This document shows, piece by piece, positions 1-8,836 of a DNA stretch of 33,577 bases. The notes beneath the pieces were generated by a model, which had not been told where the DNA came from, did not search any database, and saw nothing but the letters and a program-made list of their open reading frames with translations. Source of the stretch: Planctomycetia bacterium (GTDB lineage: Bacteria; Planctomycetota; Planctomycetia; Pirellulales; PNKZ01); NCBI GenBank assembly GCA_021413845.1, contig JAIOPP010000123.1, positions 1 through 33,577 on the forward strand. The letters are read 5' to 3'. The translations under genes were made by a program, and so were the position numbers. Within the stretch, counting starts at the first letter, position 1. Every line of letters begins with the position of its first letter.

Positions 1-383
1 GCGTCGGACAACTCTCGGGTTCCATCCTGGACCCCGCATCACAGCGGGATCGATTCGGCATCAGCGGACTCCTTTTCCACTGATACGAAGCCCGATCGAA
101 GAGCGTTTAGCTAGCAACACGAAGTTTTGTAACTGCTTCTACTCAAAGAGCGAGGTATCGTCGATCCCGAATTGTCGGCGAAAGCAACGGAGATATATCA
201 AGTCATCATCGATACGTTCAATTCGGAAGACGTGGCGCACTCGATATCTCCGTTTATCAATATCGTGCTTATTAAAAACCACACTAATCACCCTAAGCAA
301 GCATCGTTCCTGCAATCAGTCGCGAAGGTGTTTCGCCGAAGTTAGGTCGTCTCGATTCCGTTTTATTTACGAAGGAGCATGAG
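1..383. other. Left-edge region without an intact gene
   Basis: No complete gene with a convincing start is visible before the small secreted protein at 384. The stretch has visibly lower GC than the carbohydrate genes downstream. Its only coding signal is an open frame at 133-345, listed separately as a possible remnant. No strong hairpin or promoter could be supported. Confidence 0.5.
133..345 (+). pseudogene. Possible C-terminal remnant of a small protein
   Basis: The frame is open for about 70 codons and ends in TAG at 343-345. The conceptual peptide has a protein-like mix of charged and hydrophobic residues, with segments reading SAKATEIYQVIIDTF and QASFLQSVAKVF. The frame is closed upstream by TAA at 130-132, with an earlier TAG in the same frame. 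There is no ATG or GTG near its beginning; the first usable start would be TTG at 172, with only a distant GAGG-like sequence upstream. It may be the tail of a decayed gene or a small gene using TTG. I do not recognise a family. Confidence 0.28.
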
Positions 384-641
384 ATGAAGAAGCAAATCAT
401 TTGCATCGGGCTGTTAGTCCTCGGTGCATGGTCGGCGATGACGGATCAAGCCGAGGCTCGGCGCTTCCGACGCAGTCGAGGTAGCTCGAACTGCAACACC
501 TGTAACTCCTGCACGCCTCAGGGAGGCGGGCAATACGATCCCAACGCACCGATGATCGACCCGAACGGTCCTCCGAGCAGCCCGCCGACACAACCAACCG
601 CTCCTCCGCCGGCGCCGGCAAGAATCGGCAACGCCACTTAG
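384..641 (+). CDS. Small secreted Cys/Pro-rich protein, hypothetical
   Basis: This encodes 85 residues. An AAGGAG ribosome-binding site sits about 8 bases before the ATG, which supports the start. Residues 1-25 form a classic signal peptide: MKKQ, a hydrophobic core around IICIGLLVLGAW, then an AEA site before RRF. The mature part is basic at first (RRFRRSRG), then has a compact CNTCNSC cluster near residue 37, and ends in a Pro/Ala/Gln-rich low-complexity tail. The closely spaced cysteines could bind metal or form disulfides after export; that is inference. No family is recognised. It stands alone, followed by a strong terminator at 704-741. Confidence 0.75.
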   Translation: MKKQIICIGLLVLGAWSAMTDQAEARRFRRSRGSSNCNTCNSCTPQGGGQYDPNAPMIDPNGPPSSPPTQPTAPPPAPARIGNAT

Positions 642-703
642 CACCCGGCTTACCGCAAGAGCTCATTCGCCGTAAGTAAACACGGCGTTTGTCTCGTATC
701 CAA

Positions 704-741
704 AAAGAAAGCCTCGCAGAGCGATCTGCGAGGCTTTCTTT
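704..741. terminator. Bidirectional intrinsic terminator
   Basis: A perfect 17-bp stem (704-720 with 725-741) encloses a GCGA loop. The arms begin and end in A-rich and T-rich sequence, so both strands carry a U-tract. It lies between the convergent genes at 384-641 (plus) and 799-1182 (minus) and most likely terminates both. Confidence 0.9.
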
Positions 742-798
742 ATTTCGTTTACGTGCTTCATGCGACCAAGAGCTCGTCGCTTAAGAACTAGCCCCCGC

Positions 799-1182
799 TC
801 AAGAGTTCGCAATGCCCGGCCGGCCGGCCATCCGTTCGATCAGCGGGATCAACTCTTCGCGATTGACCGGCTTCGCGAGCACTCGTTCGGCTCCGGCCGA
901 GATCGCGGGATAAACGGTGTCGAGCGTCGTATGCGCCGTGAGAAAAACTCCGAGCGTGTCGGGCCGGAGTTCGCGGATGCGGCGATAGAGTTCCACGCCG
1001 TCCATGCCGGGCATCTGATAGTCGAGTAGCGCCAACGTATACGGCCGGCTCTCCACCATTTCGAGGGCATGCACACCGTCGTTCGCGACGTCGACTTGAT
1101 ACCCTTCTTTTTCCAGCATCGAACTCACCAGCGCACAGTTGCCCCGATCGTCGTCAACTACTAACAGGTGGATCTCGGACAT
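799..1182 (-). CDS. Stand-alone response regulator receiver protein
   Basis: This is a 127-residue single-domain CheY-like receiver with no output domain. The acidic pocket is at D11/D12 (VVDDD), the phosphoacceptor is D54 (ALLDYQMPGMDG), the switch threonine is T82 (FLTAH) and the conserved lysine is K104 (AKPVN), so the phosphorylation site looks intact. I chose the start that gives MSEIHLLVVDDD. An upstream ATG would add 16 residues with no role in the fold, whereas a GAGG lies about 9 bases before the chosen ATG. No histidine kinase is in the window, so its partner is unknown. It probably acts by protein-protein contact or in a phosphorelay in the cytoplasm. Confidence 0.92.
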   Translation of the reverse strand: MSEIHLLVVDDDRGNCALVSSMLEKEGYQVDVANDGVHALEMVESRPYTLALLDYQMPGMDGVELYRRIRELRPDTLGVFLTAHTTLDTVYPAISAGAERVLAKPVNREELIPLIERMAGRPGIANS

Positions 1183-1240
1183 GGCGAAAAGCCTCGTTAC
1201 GGCGTGAAGGATCGAACGTGCGACGAACAACGATAAAATA

Positions 1241-1268
1241 GCAAACTACGTGCCGCGTTTCAGTTTGC
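1241..1268. promoter_or_regulatory. Inverted repeat upstream of the receiver gene
   Basis: The arms GCAAACT (1241-1247) and AGTTTGC (1262-1268) are perfectly complementary around a 14-base spacer. They lie 60-86 bases upstream of the receiver start, next to an A/T-rich stretch that could hold a promoter for the minus strand. It could be an operator. The arms are short, so chance is possible. Confidence 0.25.
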
Positions 1269-1454
1269 GTCGAGCGAAGGGGCATCCTCGAATTCGCGCG
1301 CCGGCTTCCGTGGCGAGTGATTATCGCACGAATCGAAAATTCCGCTGGATTCGGCTAGTCGTCGGCTTTCAAAACAAGTGAGAGCAAGTGCCGGTCGTTG
1401 CGACTCGTCCAACTGCATTAAGACATTCACCGCCGCGGATGATTCACCGGTAAA

Positions 1455-1688
1455 TCACCCTCGGAGCGTTTCGATCGGAATTTTCTTCGCATCTTCCAGG
1501 CATGGTCGAACGACGACCAAAATGACCGGCCACCCGTCGTGTATCCATCGGCGAATGTCGATCGATCGATTGCAAGAAATCGAGAGTCTTTCTATCTTGG
1601 AGAACACTCGGAGTCGTCGCTCGATGCAGCGCTCGTTTGCATCGAATTGTAAAACGCTCATCAATTCATCAACCGACATAGATGACAC
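1455..1688 (-). CDS. Doubtful small hypothetical protein
   Basis: A 77-residue frame begins with GTG at 1686-1688, preceded by AAGGA at about 7 bases; an internal ATG (MSVDELM) lies three codons later. The product is a mix of charged helices and a hydrophobic strand (WPVILVVV) with no recognised family. The frame remains open upstream to a stop at 1779-1781 but has no other start there. A longer plus-strand frame (1378-1782) overlaps it and looks less protein-like. The surrounding sequence is lower in GC than the neighbouring genes. It could be a real small gene, a decayed one, or chance. Confidence 0.3.
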   Translation of the reverse strand: MSSMSVDELMSVLQFDANERCIERRLRVFSKIERLSISCNRSIDIRRWIHDGWPVILVVVRPCLEDAKKIPIETLRG

Positions 1689-1909
1689 GACAATCCTTGC
1701 GTCGCTTTCGCTGCGCGTAAAGCGATCGCGTAACTGTTGCCGGCGTATCGTGATCGGTACGAAATACGACGCGAAATCTTAGCCGCTTGCACGTCCTCGT
1801 GCGTGTCCGCGGCATGTCTCTTGCGATCTGCCCCTCTGAATCATTCCCCTACTTCGCGATCTTCCGTCGTAACGGGTGGATAGCGAAAACTTGCAGGAGT
1901 ATTTCTCAG

Positions 1910-2125
1910 ATGGCGACTCTTACGGAACTTCAGAAGCGATTCGCAACGCCCGATATTTCGGTAGTCGGCGCGTTGGGACCGAACGAAGTGCTCATCACGG
2001 ACGGTCGTGCCGCAGCTTCGCCGTCGCAGCAAGTCGAACAGAAACTTCGTAACCTTTTGCCGTCCGAGGCCAAGTCATCTCAACACATCTCCGATTTGCG
2101 TTCTCGCAAAGATGACGATCGATAA
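1910..2125 (+). CDS. Small hypothetical protein
   Basis: This encodes 71 residues starting MATLTELQKRF, with an AGGAG about 11 bases before the ATG. The frame extends further upstream to 1787, but that part is Cys/Arg-rich and does not resemble coding sequence. The product has an amphipathic N-terminal helix, a Gly/Val-containing middle, and a charged C-terminus ending in RSRKDDDR. No domain, signal peptide or membrane segment is visible. It lies 168 bases upstream of the glucan synthase-like gene on the same strand, but I see no functional link. Confidence 0.4.
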   Translation: MATLTELQKRFATPDISVVGALGPNEVLITDGRAAASPSQQVEQKLRNLLPSEAKSSQHISDLRSRKDDDR

Positions 2126-2293
2126 GTCGCCTTGGATCATTCATGTCTGCGCGCGGAAAAGAATCAGTGGCGCCCGATGGAAGCCACTAAATTCGGCGGC
2201 GCGATGTTCCGCCTCGGTTCAACTCTGCACGGCCATGAATAGTCATTCCGTTCGTCGAAGTATTTCGATGGAAGTCGGTTTGTTTAGGCAAGG

Positions 2294-5200
2294 ATGAAAG
2301 TTCCCATGACCCCCGTAGGTATGTTCGGCACCGAGGCTTTGCGCGCTTCGGCCGACGATCAGGTTTTGCGCGTCGATGCGTATGGCATCGTTCACTTAGA
2401 AGATCATGCTCGGCGAATCGCAGCGCTGCATGAACTCGGCGACGCTCGCACGAGCACCGGCGACCTCGCCGCGCGATTCGAAAGCAATCGCGAATTTCTC
2501 GACGGGCTCTATCATGAGCTGGCCGTCTTGCATCGCTCGGGCGAAGCGGTTCCCGCCGGAGCCGAGTGGCTGCTCGACAACCATCAGGTCGTCGATGAGC
2601 AACTCCGCGACTTACACGCTTACCTGCCGCACCACTGTTATTGGGAGTTGCCGAAGCTCCGCGACGGAGTGCCGCGCGTTTATGCGATCGCCGTCGAGCT
2701 CATCGCCCACGCCGACGGGCTGCTCGACGAAGAGACGACCGTCCGCTTTCTGAAAGCTTATCAAAGCGTCGAGCCGTTGACGGTCGCCGAAGTTTGGGCC
2801 GTGCCGATCATGCTCCGCGTCGTGCTCGTCGACAACTTGCGACGCTTGGCCGCTCAATATGCGTTATCGTTGCGCTGCCGTCGGGAAGCGGCGCGCCTGC
2901 TGCAAGACTTCCGCAGCGAAGGTCGTTTTACGTTCGAGCTCGCCGACCCAAGGCCGGCCCCGCTCGAGCGAAGCAAGCGCAACAAATCGATCGCCAAGAA
3001 CCGCGGCTTCTTCTCGCCGCTCCCGGCCGCCTCGAAGCCCTCGGAAGAACGCCTGCGCCGTGCCCTGCCTCGCGACTTCGCCGACGTCCGTCCGCACGGC
3101 TTTGCCGAAACTACGAGCCGCAAGCCGGCTTGGAAAGCCGACGCCCCGCTCCTCTTCGCCCTCGCTGCGGTCGCGGCGCAAGACACGACTTGTGGCGATC
3201 AGCTTTTGGAAAAGCTGGAGCAAGTCGCCGAGCAGCAGGAGACGACGCTCGAAGAAATTCTTCGCTCGGAGCAACGTCGCCAAGCCTACGATCAGGTCTC
3301 GATCAGCAACGTCATTACGACGATTCGCCTCCTCACCTCGCTCGACTGGACCGCGTTCTTCGAGCGCGTGAACTTGGCCGAGACGGCGCTGCGCGAAGAT
3401 CCGCTCGGTCTCTACACCGCGATCGATCCGGAAACCCGCGATCGCTATCGCCACACGGTCGAAGACATCGCCGAGCGCGCCGGAGTGCTCGACGTCGTCG
3501 TCGCTCGCGCCGCGGCGAAGCTGGCGCAAGCGAGCGATGCCGCGTCCGATCCAGCCGTAGGCATGCTCGATGCCGAGCCGGCGCGACACGTCGGCTACTA
3601 CATCATCGGGCCCGGCCTTGCGCAACTCGAAGCCGAGATCGGTTTCCGCCCGTCGCTGTTGCGTCGCGCAGGGCGCGCGTTGATCAACCGCCCGAGCTTC
3701 TGCTATCTCGGCGGCATCGGCTTACTCACGGCATCCTTAAGTGCCGCCGCTGCGCTGCTCTCGCTTCGCGCCGGGGCAAGCTTTCCGATCGCCCTGCTCG
3801 CCGGCTTGCTTACGATCTTCCCGGCCGCGGAGTTTGCCGTCGGTCTGTTGAATTTCCTCGTCACGAAGTGCATCAAGCCTCGACCGTTGCCGAAGCTCTC
3901 ATTCAAAAACGGTATCCCCGTCGAGTGCAAAACGATCGTCGTCATCCCTTCGATGTTGCGCAGCCCGCGCGATGCGTCGACGCTGCTCGAGCGCTTGGAA
4001 ACGCATTATCTAGCGAATCCCGAAGCAAACCTGCATTACGCGCTCTTGACCGACTTCGCCGATGCCGCCGAGCCGACGTTGCCGACCGATGCAGCCTTGA
4101 TCGAACACGCCAAGGCCGGAATTCGCCGACTCAACGCCCGCTACCAAACCGGCGATCAAGGCTCGTTCTTTTTGTTTCATCGAGGCCGTCGTTGGAACCC
4201 TTCCGAAAATGCCTGGATGGGTTGGGAACGGAAGCGGGGCAAGCTCACCGAGTTCAACCGCTTGTTGTTGAACGAATGCGAAACTTCGTACGAAGTGCAA
4301 GAGGGTGACCTCGCGAAGCTGAAGAACGTTCGCTTCGTCATCACGCTCGACGCCGATAGCCAGATGCCGCACGGTGTCGCGCGCCGGCTCGTCGGCACGC
4401 TCGCCCATCCGCTCAATCGCCCGCAACTCGACGAGGCCAAGAGCCATGTCGTCTCCGGTTACGCGATGCTGCAACCGCGCATCGGCATCACGCTCACCAG
4501 CGCGAGTCGGTCGTTGTTCGCCCGCATTTTCGCCGGCGCCGCGGGTGTCGATCCTTACGTCTCCGCGACTTCCGACGCCTATCAAGACTTCTTCCACGAA
4601 GGGAGCTTCACCGGCAAGGGAATCTACGACCTCGAGGCCTTCCACGCCACGACCGACGAGACCTTCCCCGAAAATCAAATTCTCAGCCACGACTTGATCG
4701 AAGGCTGCCACGCACGCGTCGGCCTCACGTCCGACATCGAGCTGATCGACGACTATCCGGCCCGCTACGATGCCGATGCGCGTCGCCATCATCGTTGGGC
4801 GCGCGGCGACTGGCAGTTGCTCTCATGGCTCTTGCCGACGGTCCCGACCGCGCACGGCACGCGCAAGAACCCGCTGTCGTTGTTGTCGCGCTGGAAGATC
4901 GTCGACAACTTGCGCCGCAGCGTTTCGGCTGCCGCTCTGATCGCGTTCGTCGTCGCCGGCTGGTTCTTGTTCCCCGGATCGGCGATGCTCTGGACGCTTG
5001 CGGCTCTCGCCGTCGCCGCGTTTCCGCTGTTCACGCAGATCCCTTGCCTGATTCCGGGCCGGCCCGCCGTGGCTTCGCCCGCCCAGTGGTGGAGTTCGGC
5101 TTCGCACATCTTCACGTCGGCCGTGACGCAGAATTTCCTGACGATCGCCTTCTTGCCGCACAAGGCGTATTACTCGCTCGACGCGATCGTGCGAGCCCTA

Positions 5201-8200
5201 CACCGCACGTATGTCTCGCGCAGCAAACTACTCGAATGGGAAACCGCTGCCGCGGCCGAGCAACGCTTGGTCAGTCGCAAGTGGTCGTTCGTCGCAGAAA
5301 TGTGGTTCGGGCCGGTGCTCGCGATCGGCGTGTTCGTCGCGGCCTGCTGCGGCGTGTTGAAGCCGTCGGCGTACGTTCCGGCATTTGCCCTCGGCTTGGT
5401 TTGGTTCTTGTCGCCGGTGATCGCCGCTTGGGTAAGCCGGGCGACGAAGTCGACCCTCGTCGCTCCGACCTCGAAAGACCAAGTCTATCTGCGCGAGATC
5501 GCTCGGAAGACTTGGGCCTACTTCGAAGCGGCGGTCGGTCCGGAAGATAATTATCTTCCGCCCGACAATATCTCGGAGCATCCGGTCGTCGGCACGAGCG
5601 CGTTGAAAAACGTCACGACGAAGGTCGCGCATCGCCTCTCACCGACGAACGAAGGTTTGTATCTCGTTTCGGCGCTGGCCGCGCACGACCTCGGCTTCAT
5701 CGGCATGCTTGAACTCGCCGATCGCTGCGAAGCCAATCTCGACTCTTGGGAGAAGCTCCCGCAATTCCGCGGGCACCATTTCAACTGGTACGACACCCGC
5801 ACGCTCAAGCCGCTCGAGCCTCGCTATGTGTCGACGGTCGACAGCGGCAACCTCGTCGCTTGCTTCTACACGCTCAGTCGCGGCTTCGAGGAAATCGTCG
5901 CCCGTCCGCAGAGCAAAATTCCAATGGACCGGCTCAGCAATGCCGACGCTTTAGCCAATGAATCCGCACGCTTGATGCCTTGGAAAGAGTCGCTCAAGGA
6001 AGTCCTCGCACCCGCTTGCGAAGCGTGGACGAACCTCCGCGCGAAGCTCGCCGCGGATCACTCGTTGCAATCGCTCGCCGACTTGGCGATGAACACGGCC
6101 GACGATCTGACGGCGCTCGGCTACGAAACGGCCGAAGCCGACCTTTCGGAAGCGGCCGCGTTCGCCGCCGAGGCATGGTTGCGACGTCTCGAAGAAACCA
6201 TCGCGCTCGGCAGCGGCAACGCGCGTCGCCTGATCGAGCGCTACGCCGCGCTCTCGCAGCGGGTCATGCGCCTCGCCGACGAAGTCGACTTCCGCTTCCT
6301 CTACGACCGTAACCGCAAGCTCTTTCATATCGGTTTCAATTTCGAAACCGAAACGCTCGATCGCGGCCACTACGATCTGCTCGCCTCGGAATGCCGGCTG
6401 ACGAGCTTGCTCGCCGTCGCCAAGGGAGATGTCGAGCATCGCCACTGGTTCCAACTCGGCCGTGGGTTCACCCGCGCCTCGGGTAAGCAATGCCTCCTGT
6501 CGTGGAGCGGCAGCCTGTTCGAGCACTTCATGCCGACGTTGTTCACCAAGGTCTATCCGAACTCGCTCATCGATCAAACGCTGCGCGCTGCGACCGAGGC
6601 TCAGATCGCCTACTGCGCCGAGCAAGGCGTTTGCTGGGGGATCTCGGAGTCGTCGTTCGCCGTCGTCAATTCGTCGGTCGATTATTCCTATCAAGGGTTC
6701 GGCATTCCAAGCCTGGGCCTGAAGCGCGGCCTCGCCGGCGATCTCGTCGTCTCTCCCTATTCGACGATCATGACCTTAGGGCTCGACGCGCCTCGCGCAG
6801 TCGCCAACATGCAAGCCTTGGAGCAAGAAGGGGTGCTCGGCGCGCTCGGCTACTACGACGCGATCGACTACACCCCCGATCGCCTCTCGCTCGACGGCAC
6901 CACCGTCGACGAAGACGCGCTCGACGCTTCGCTCACGCCCGTCGATGGGGAAGCGGTTCCGGTCGAATCGGTCGTCAAGAGTCGCAAATCGCGGGCTCGC
7001 AAGCTGCAAGGGCAGATCGTCCCTTGCTACATGACGCACCATCAAGGGATGAGCCTCATGGCGATCGTCAACTGTTTGACCGACGATTGCATGCAGCGCC
7101 GGTTCCATGCCCACCCGATCGTGCGCGCCGCCGAGTCGTTGTTGCAAGAGCGGATTCCGGTCGGCGCGCGATTGGCAGCCCCGCCGGCCGATGCCGAGCG
7201 GCATGTCGAACGCATTCCGGTGATTCAGACCCGGGCCGATCTCGTCAGCCGACGGATCACGGCCTCGGACGTTTCGACGACCCACTCGCATTGGATCTCG
7301 AACGGCCGCTACACGACGGTCGTCAACAATGCCGACGGTGGCTACAGCGTCTGCGGCGATCGCGAAGTCACGCGCCGCCGCAGCGGCGGCATCGACGATC
7401 ACGGCGGACAATGCATCTATCTGCGCGATGTCGGCACCGGCAGCGTCTGGTCGACGGCGTTCCGCCCGACGCGCAAGAAACCCGACGCGTATGAAGTGAC
7501 CTACTCGATCGACAAGGCCGTGTTCCTGCGTCGCGACGGCGACATCGAAACGGAACTGCAAGTCACGGTCGCGCCGGAACACGACGTCGAACTGCGGCTC
7601 TTGAACATCACGAACTACGGCGCACACTCGGCCGAAATCGAAATCACGAGCTTCGTCGAGCTGGCCGAGGGTCATGCCGGCGAGCGATTCGAGTCGGGCC
7701 GGTTCCTCACCCGCCGCGGGACGTTGCCGGGCACGGCCATCGAAATGGAAATCGTGCCCGAACGCGCCGGAATCTTGGCCGGCGGAAGTCGCCGAGGGAG
7801 CAGCCGCACCCCTTGTCTGTTCCACGCGCTGGCGAAATCGACCACGCGCCGCGACGGAGAATCGACCGACGCGGTTTCGCTGCGCACGGAGTTCGAAACC
7901 GACCGGACGCGCTTCATCGGCCGCGATGGCGCGATGCACTCGCCGGCCGCGATGGAGCCGGGCGCACATCTTTCCGGCCGCTCCGAACCGATCCACGACC
8001 CGATCTTCAGCGTACGCGAAACGCTCGGCATCGGGCCCGGCGAAACCGTCACGATCGCGTTCGTCACCGGTGCCGCCGGCTCGCGCGACGAAGCGTTGCG
8101 CTTGATGGCCGACTATCACGACCTGCGGATCGTGCGCCGCTCGTTCGAGCTCGCTTGGGTGCATAGCTGTGCCGAGTTGCGGCGCTTGCGTTCGACCGCC

Positions 8201-8719
8201 GCAGCGGCTCATCTCTATCAACGGATCGCGCCGTTCGTGCTGCATGCCGAGCCGACGCCAGCGGCCGAGCCGCAAGACCAAGCGAAGCGCTTCGACGTGC
8301 TCCGCCGTTGCGGAATTCCGGGCGAACGACGATTGATCCTGGCGCGCGTCTCGCATCTCGATCATCTCTCGTTGGTGCGCGAGCTTTTGGCGGCCCGCCG
8401 CTACTGGCGATCTCTCGGCCTGCATATCGACCTCGCGATCTTGCATGCACCGAAAGCGCCGGCCGATCAGCAGTTGCCCAACGCGCTGACTCTCACGGTC
8501 CGCAGCGCCGAGCAAATCGAGTCGGACGATGGAGCCGGCGTGTTCCTCATCGACGGCGCTCAGCTGACCGACGCCGATCTCACCGTTCTCGACGGCACGG
8601 TTCCGGCCGTGTTCGACGGCGAACGGGGCGATCTGGCGCGGCATCTCGATGCCTTTCACGCTCCGATCCCGGCCGGAGTTAAGATCCGCCGCGGGCGGGC
8701 CACGGCGTTCCAAGGGTAA
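2294..8719 (+). CDS. Cyclic beta-1,2-glucan synthase-like protein lacking the C-terminal GH94 catalytic module
   Basis: This 2141-residue membrane protein resembles NdvB/ChvB/Cgs, which polymerises UDP-glucose into beta-1,2-glucan and cyclises it. The N-terminal helical region carries the family pattern EWLLDN...ELPKL..G.PRVYA. Transmembrane segments lie near 469-520, 876-919 and 1003-1046. The GT84 domain has D686-A-D688, GKGIYD near 774, D800/E803 (HDLIEG) and HHRWARGDW from 832. The glycoamylase-like cyclisation domain (GH189 type) covers about 1070-1620 and includes MTHHQGMS at 1580-1587. One GH94-type N-terminal beta-sandwich follows at about 1660-1960, then a helical linker. Full-length relatives are near 2800 residues and continue with a second sandwich and the GH94 phosphorylase barrel; both are absent here. 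The frame shows no interruption. ATG 2306 (MTPVGMFG) fits the AAGGA at 2290-2294 better than ATG 2294. It lies 117 bases upstream of an ABC exporter. Confidence 0.88.
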   Translation: MKVPMTPVGMFGTEALRASADDQVLRVDAYGIVHLEDHARRIAALHELGDARTSTGDLAARFESNREFLDGLYHELAVLHRSGEAVPAGAEWLLDNHQVVDEQLRDLHAYLPHHCYWELPKLRDGVPRVYAIAVELIAHADGLLDEETTVRFLKAYQSVEPLTVAEVWAVPIMLRVVLVDNLRRLAAQYALSLRCRREAARLLQDFRSEGRFTFELADPRPAPLERSKRNKSIAKNRGFFSPLPAASKPSEERLRRALPRDFADVRPHGFAETTSRKPAWKADAPLLFALAAVAAQDTTCGDQLLEKLEQVAEQQETTLEEILRSEQRRQAYDQVSISNVITTIRLLTSLDWTAFFERVNLAETALREDPLGLYTAIDPETRDRYRHTVEDIAERAGVLDVVVARAAAKLAQASDAASDPAVGMLDAEPARHVGYYIIGPGLAQLEAEIGFRPSLLRRAGRALINRPSFCYLGGIGLLTASLSAAAALLSLRAGASFPIALLAGLLTIFPAAEFAVGLLNFLVTKCIKPRPLPKLSFKNGIPVECKTIVVIPSMLRSPRDASTLLERLETHYLANPEANLHYALLTDFADAAEPTLPTDAALIEHAKAGIRRLNARYQTGDQGSFFLFHRGRRWNPSENAWMGWERKRGKLTEFNRLLLNECETSYEVQEGDLAKLKNVRFVITLDADSQMPHGVARRLVGTLAHPLNRPQLDEAKSHVVSGYAMLQPRIGITLTSASRSLFARIFAGAAGVDPYVSATSDAYQDFFHEGSFTGKGIYDLEAFHATTDETFPENQILSHDLIEGCHARVGLTSDIELIDDYPARYDADARRHHRWARGDWQLLSWLLPTVPTAHGTRKNPLSLLSRWKIVDNLRRSVSAAALIAFVVAGWFLFPGSAMLWTLAALAVAAFPLFTQIPCLIPGRPAVASPAQWWSSASHIFTSAVTQNFLTIAFLPHKAYYSLDAIVRALHRTYVSRSKLLEWETAAAAEQRLVSRKWSFVAEMWFGPVLAIGVFVAACCGVLKPSAYVPAFALGLVWFLSPVIAAWVSRATKSTLVAPTSKDQVYLREIARKTWAYFEAAVGPEDNYLPPDNISEHPVVGTSALKNVTTKVAHRLSPTNEGLYLVSALAAHDLGFIGMLELADRCEANLDSWEKLPQFRGHHFNWYDTRTLKPLEPRYVSTVDSGNLVACFYTLSRGFEEIVARPQSKIPMDRLSNADALANESARLMPWKESLKEVLAPACEAWTNLRAKLAADHSLQSLADLAMNTADDLTALGYETAEADLSEAAAFAAEAWLRRLEETIALGSGNARRLIERYAALSQRVMRLADEVDFRFLYDRNRKLFHIGFNFETETLDRGHYDLLASECRLTSLLAVAKGDVEHRHWFQLGRGFTRASGKQCLLSWSGSLFEHFMPTLFTKVYPNSLIDQTLRAATEAQIAYCAEQGVCWGISESSFAVVNSSVDYSYQGFGIPSLGLKRGLAGDLVVSPYSTIMTLGLDAPRAVANMQALEQEGVLGALGYYDAIDYTPDRLSLDGTTVDEDALDASLTPVDGEAVPVESVVKSRKSRARKLQGQIVPCYMTHHQGMSLMAIVNCLTDDCMQRRFHAHPIVRAAESLLQERIPVGARLAAPPADAERHVERIPVIQTRADLVSRRITASDVSTTHSHWISNGRYTTVVNNADGGYSVCGDREVTRRRSGGIDDHGGQCIYLRDVGTGSVWSTAFRPTRKKPDAYEVTYSIDKAVFLRRDGDIETELQVTVAPEHDVELRLLNITNYGAHSAEIEITSFVELAEGHAGERFESGRFLTRRGTLPGTAIEMEIVPERAGILAGGSRRGSSRTPCLFHALAKSTTRRDGESTDAVSLRTEFETDRTRFIGRDGAMHSPAAMEPGAHLSGRSEPIHDPIFSVRETLGIGPGETVTIAFVTGAAGSRDEALRLMADYHDLRIVRRSFELAWVHSCAELRRLRSTAAAAHLYQRIAPFVLHAEPTPAAEPQDQAKRFDVLRRCGIPGERRLILARVSHLDHLSLVRELLAARRYWRSLGLHIDLAILHAPKAPADQQLPNALTLTVRSAEQIESDDGAGVFLIDGAQLTDADLTVLDGTVPAVFDGERGDLARHLDAFHAPIPAGVKIRRGRATAFQG

Positions 8720-8836
8720 ACTCTCCGTTCGGCGAACGTCGACGAGCATCTATCGTCGCCGGCCGCCGTGGTACGCTCTTAGGCATCCGTCCGCTTTGCG
8801 CATTCCTCTAGGCTTTCAGGTTCGGCAACTACCGTC

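Noticed and set aside
1378-1782. 134-codon plus-strand frame in the sparse left part
   Set aside because: It starts at GTG with no ribosome-binding site and is dominated by Arg, Ser, Thr and Ile in a chance-like pattern. The minus-strand alternative inside it is slightly better, though also doubtful.
2112-2297. Short plus-strand frame (MTIDKSPWIIHV...) whose TGA overlaps the ATG of the glucan synthase gene
   Set aside because: The ATGA overlap looks like translational coupling, but the peptide is rich in Arg, Ser and Cys with no family, there is no ribosome-binding site, and the synthase may start at 2306 instead.
6776-8749. Long minus-strand frame opposite the glucan synthase end
   Set aside because: Its composition is typical of an antisense shadow, and the plus strand has continuous homology-like motifs.
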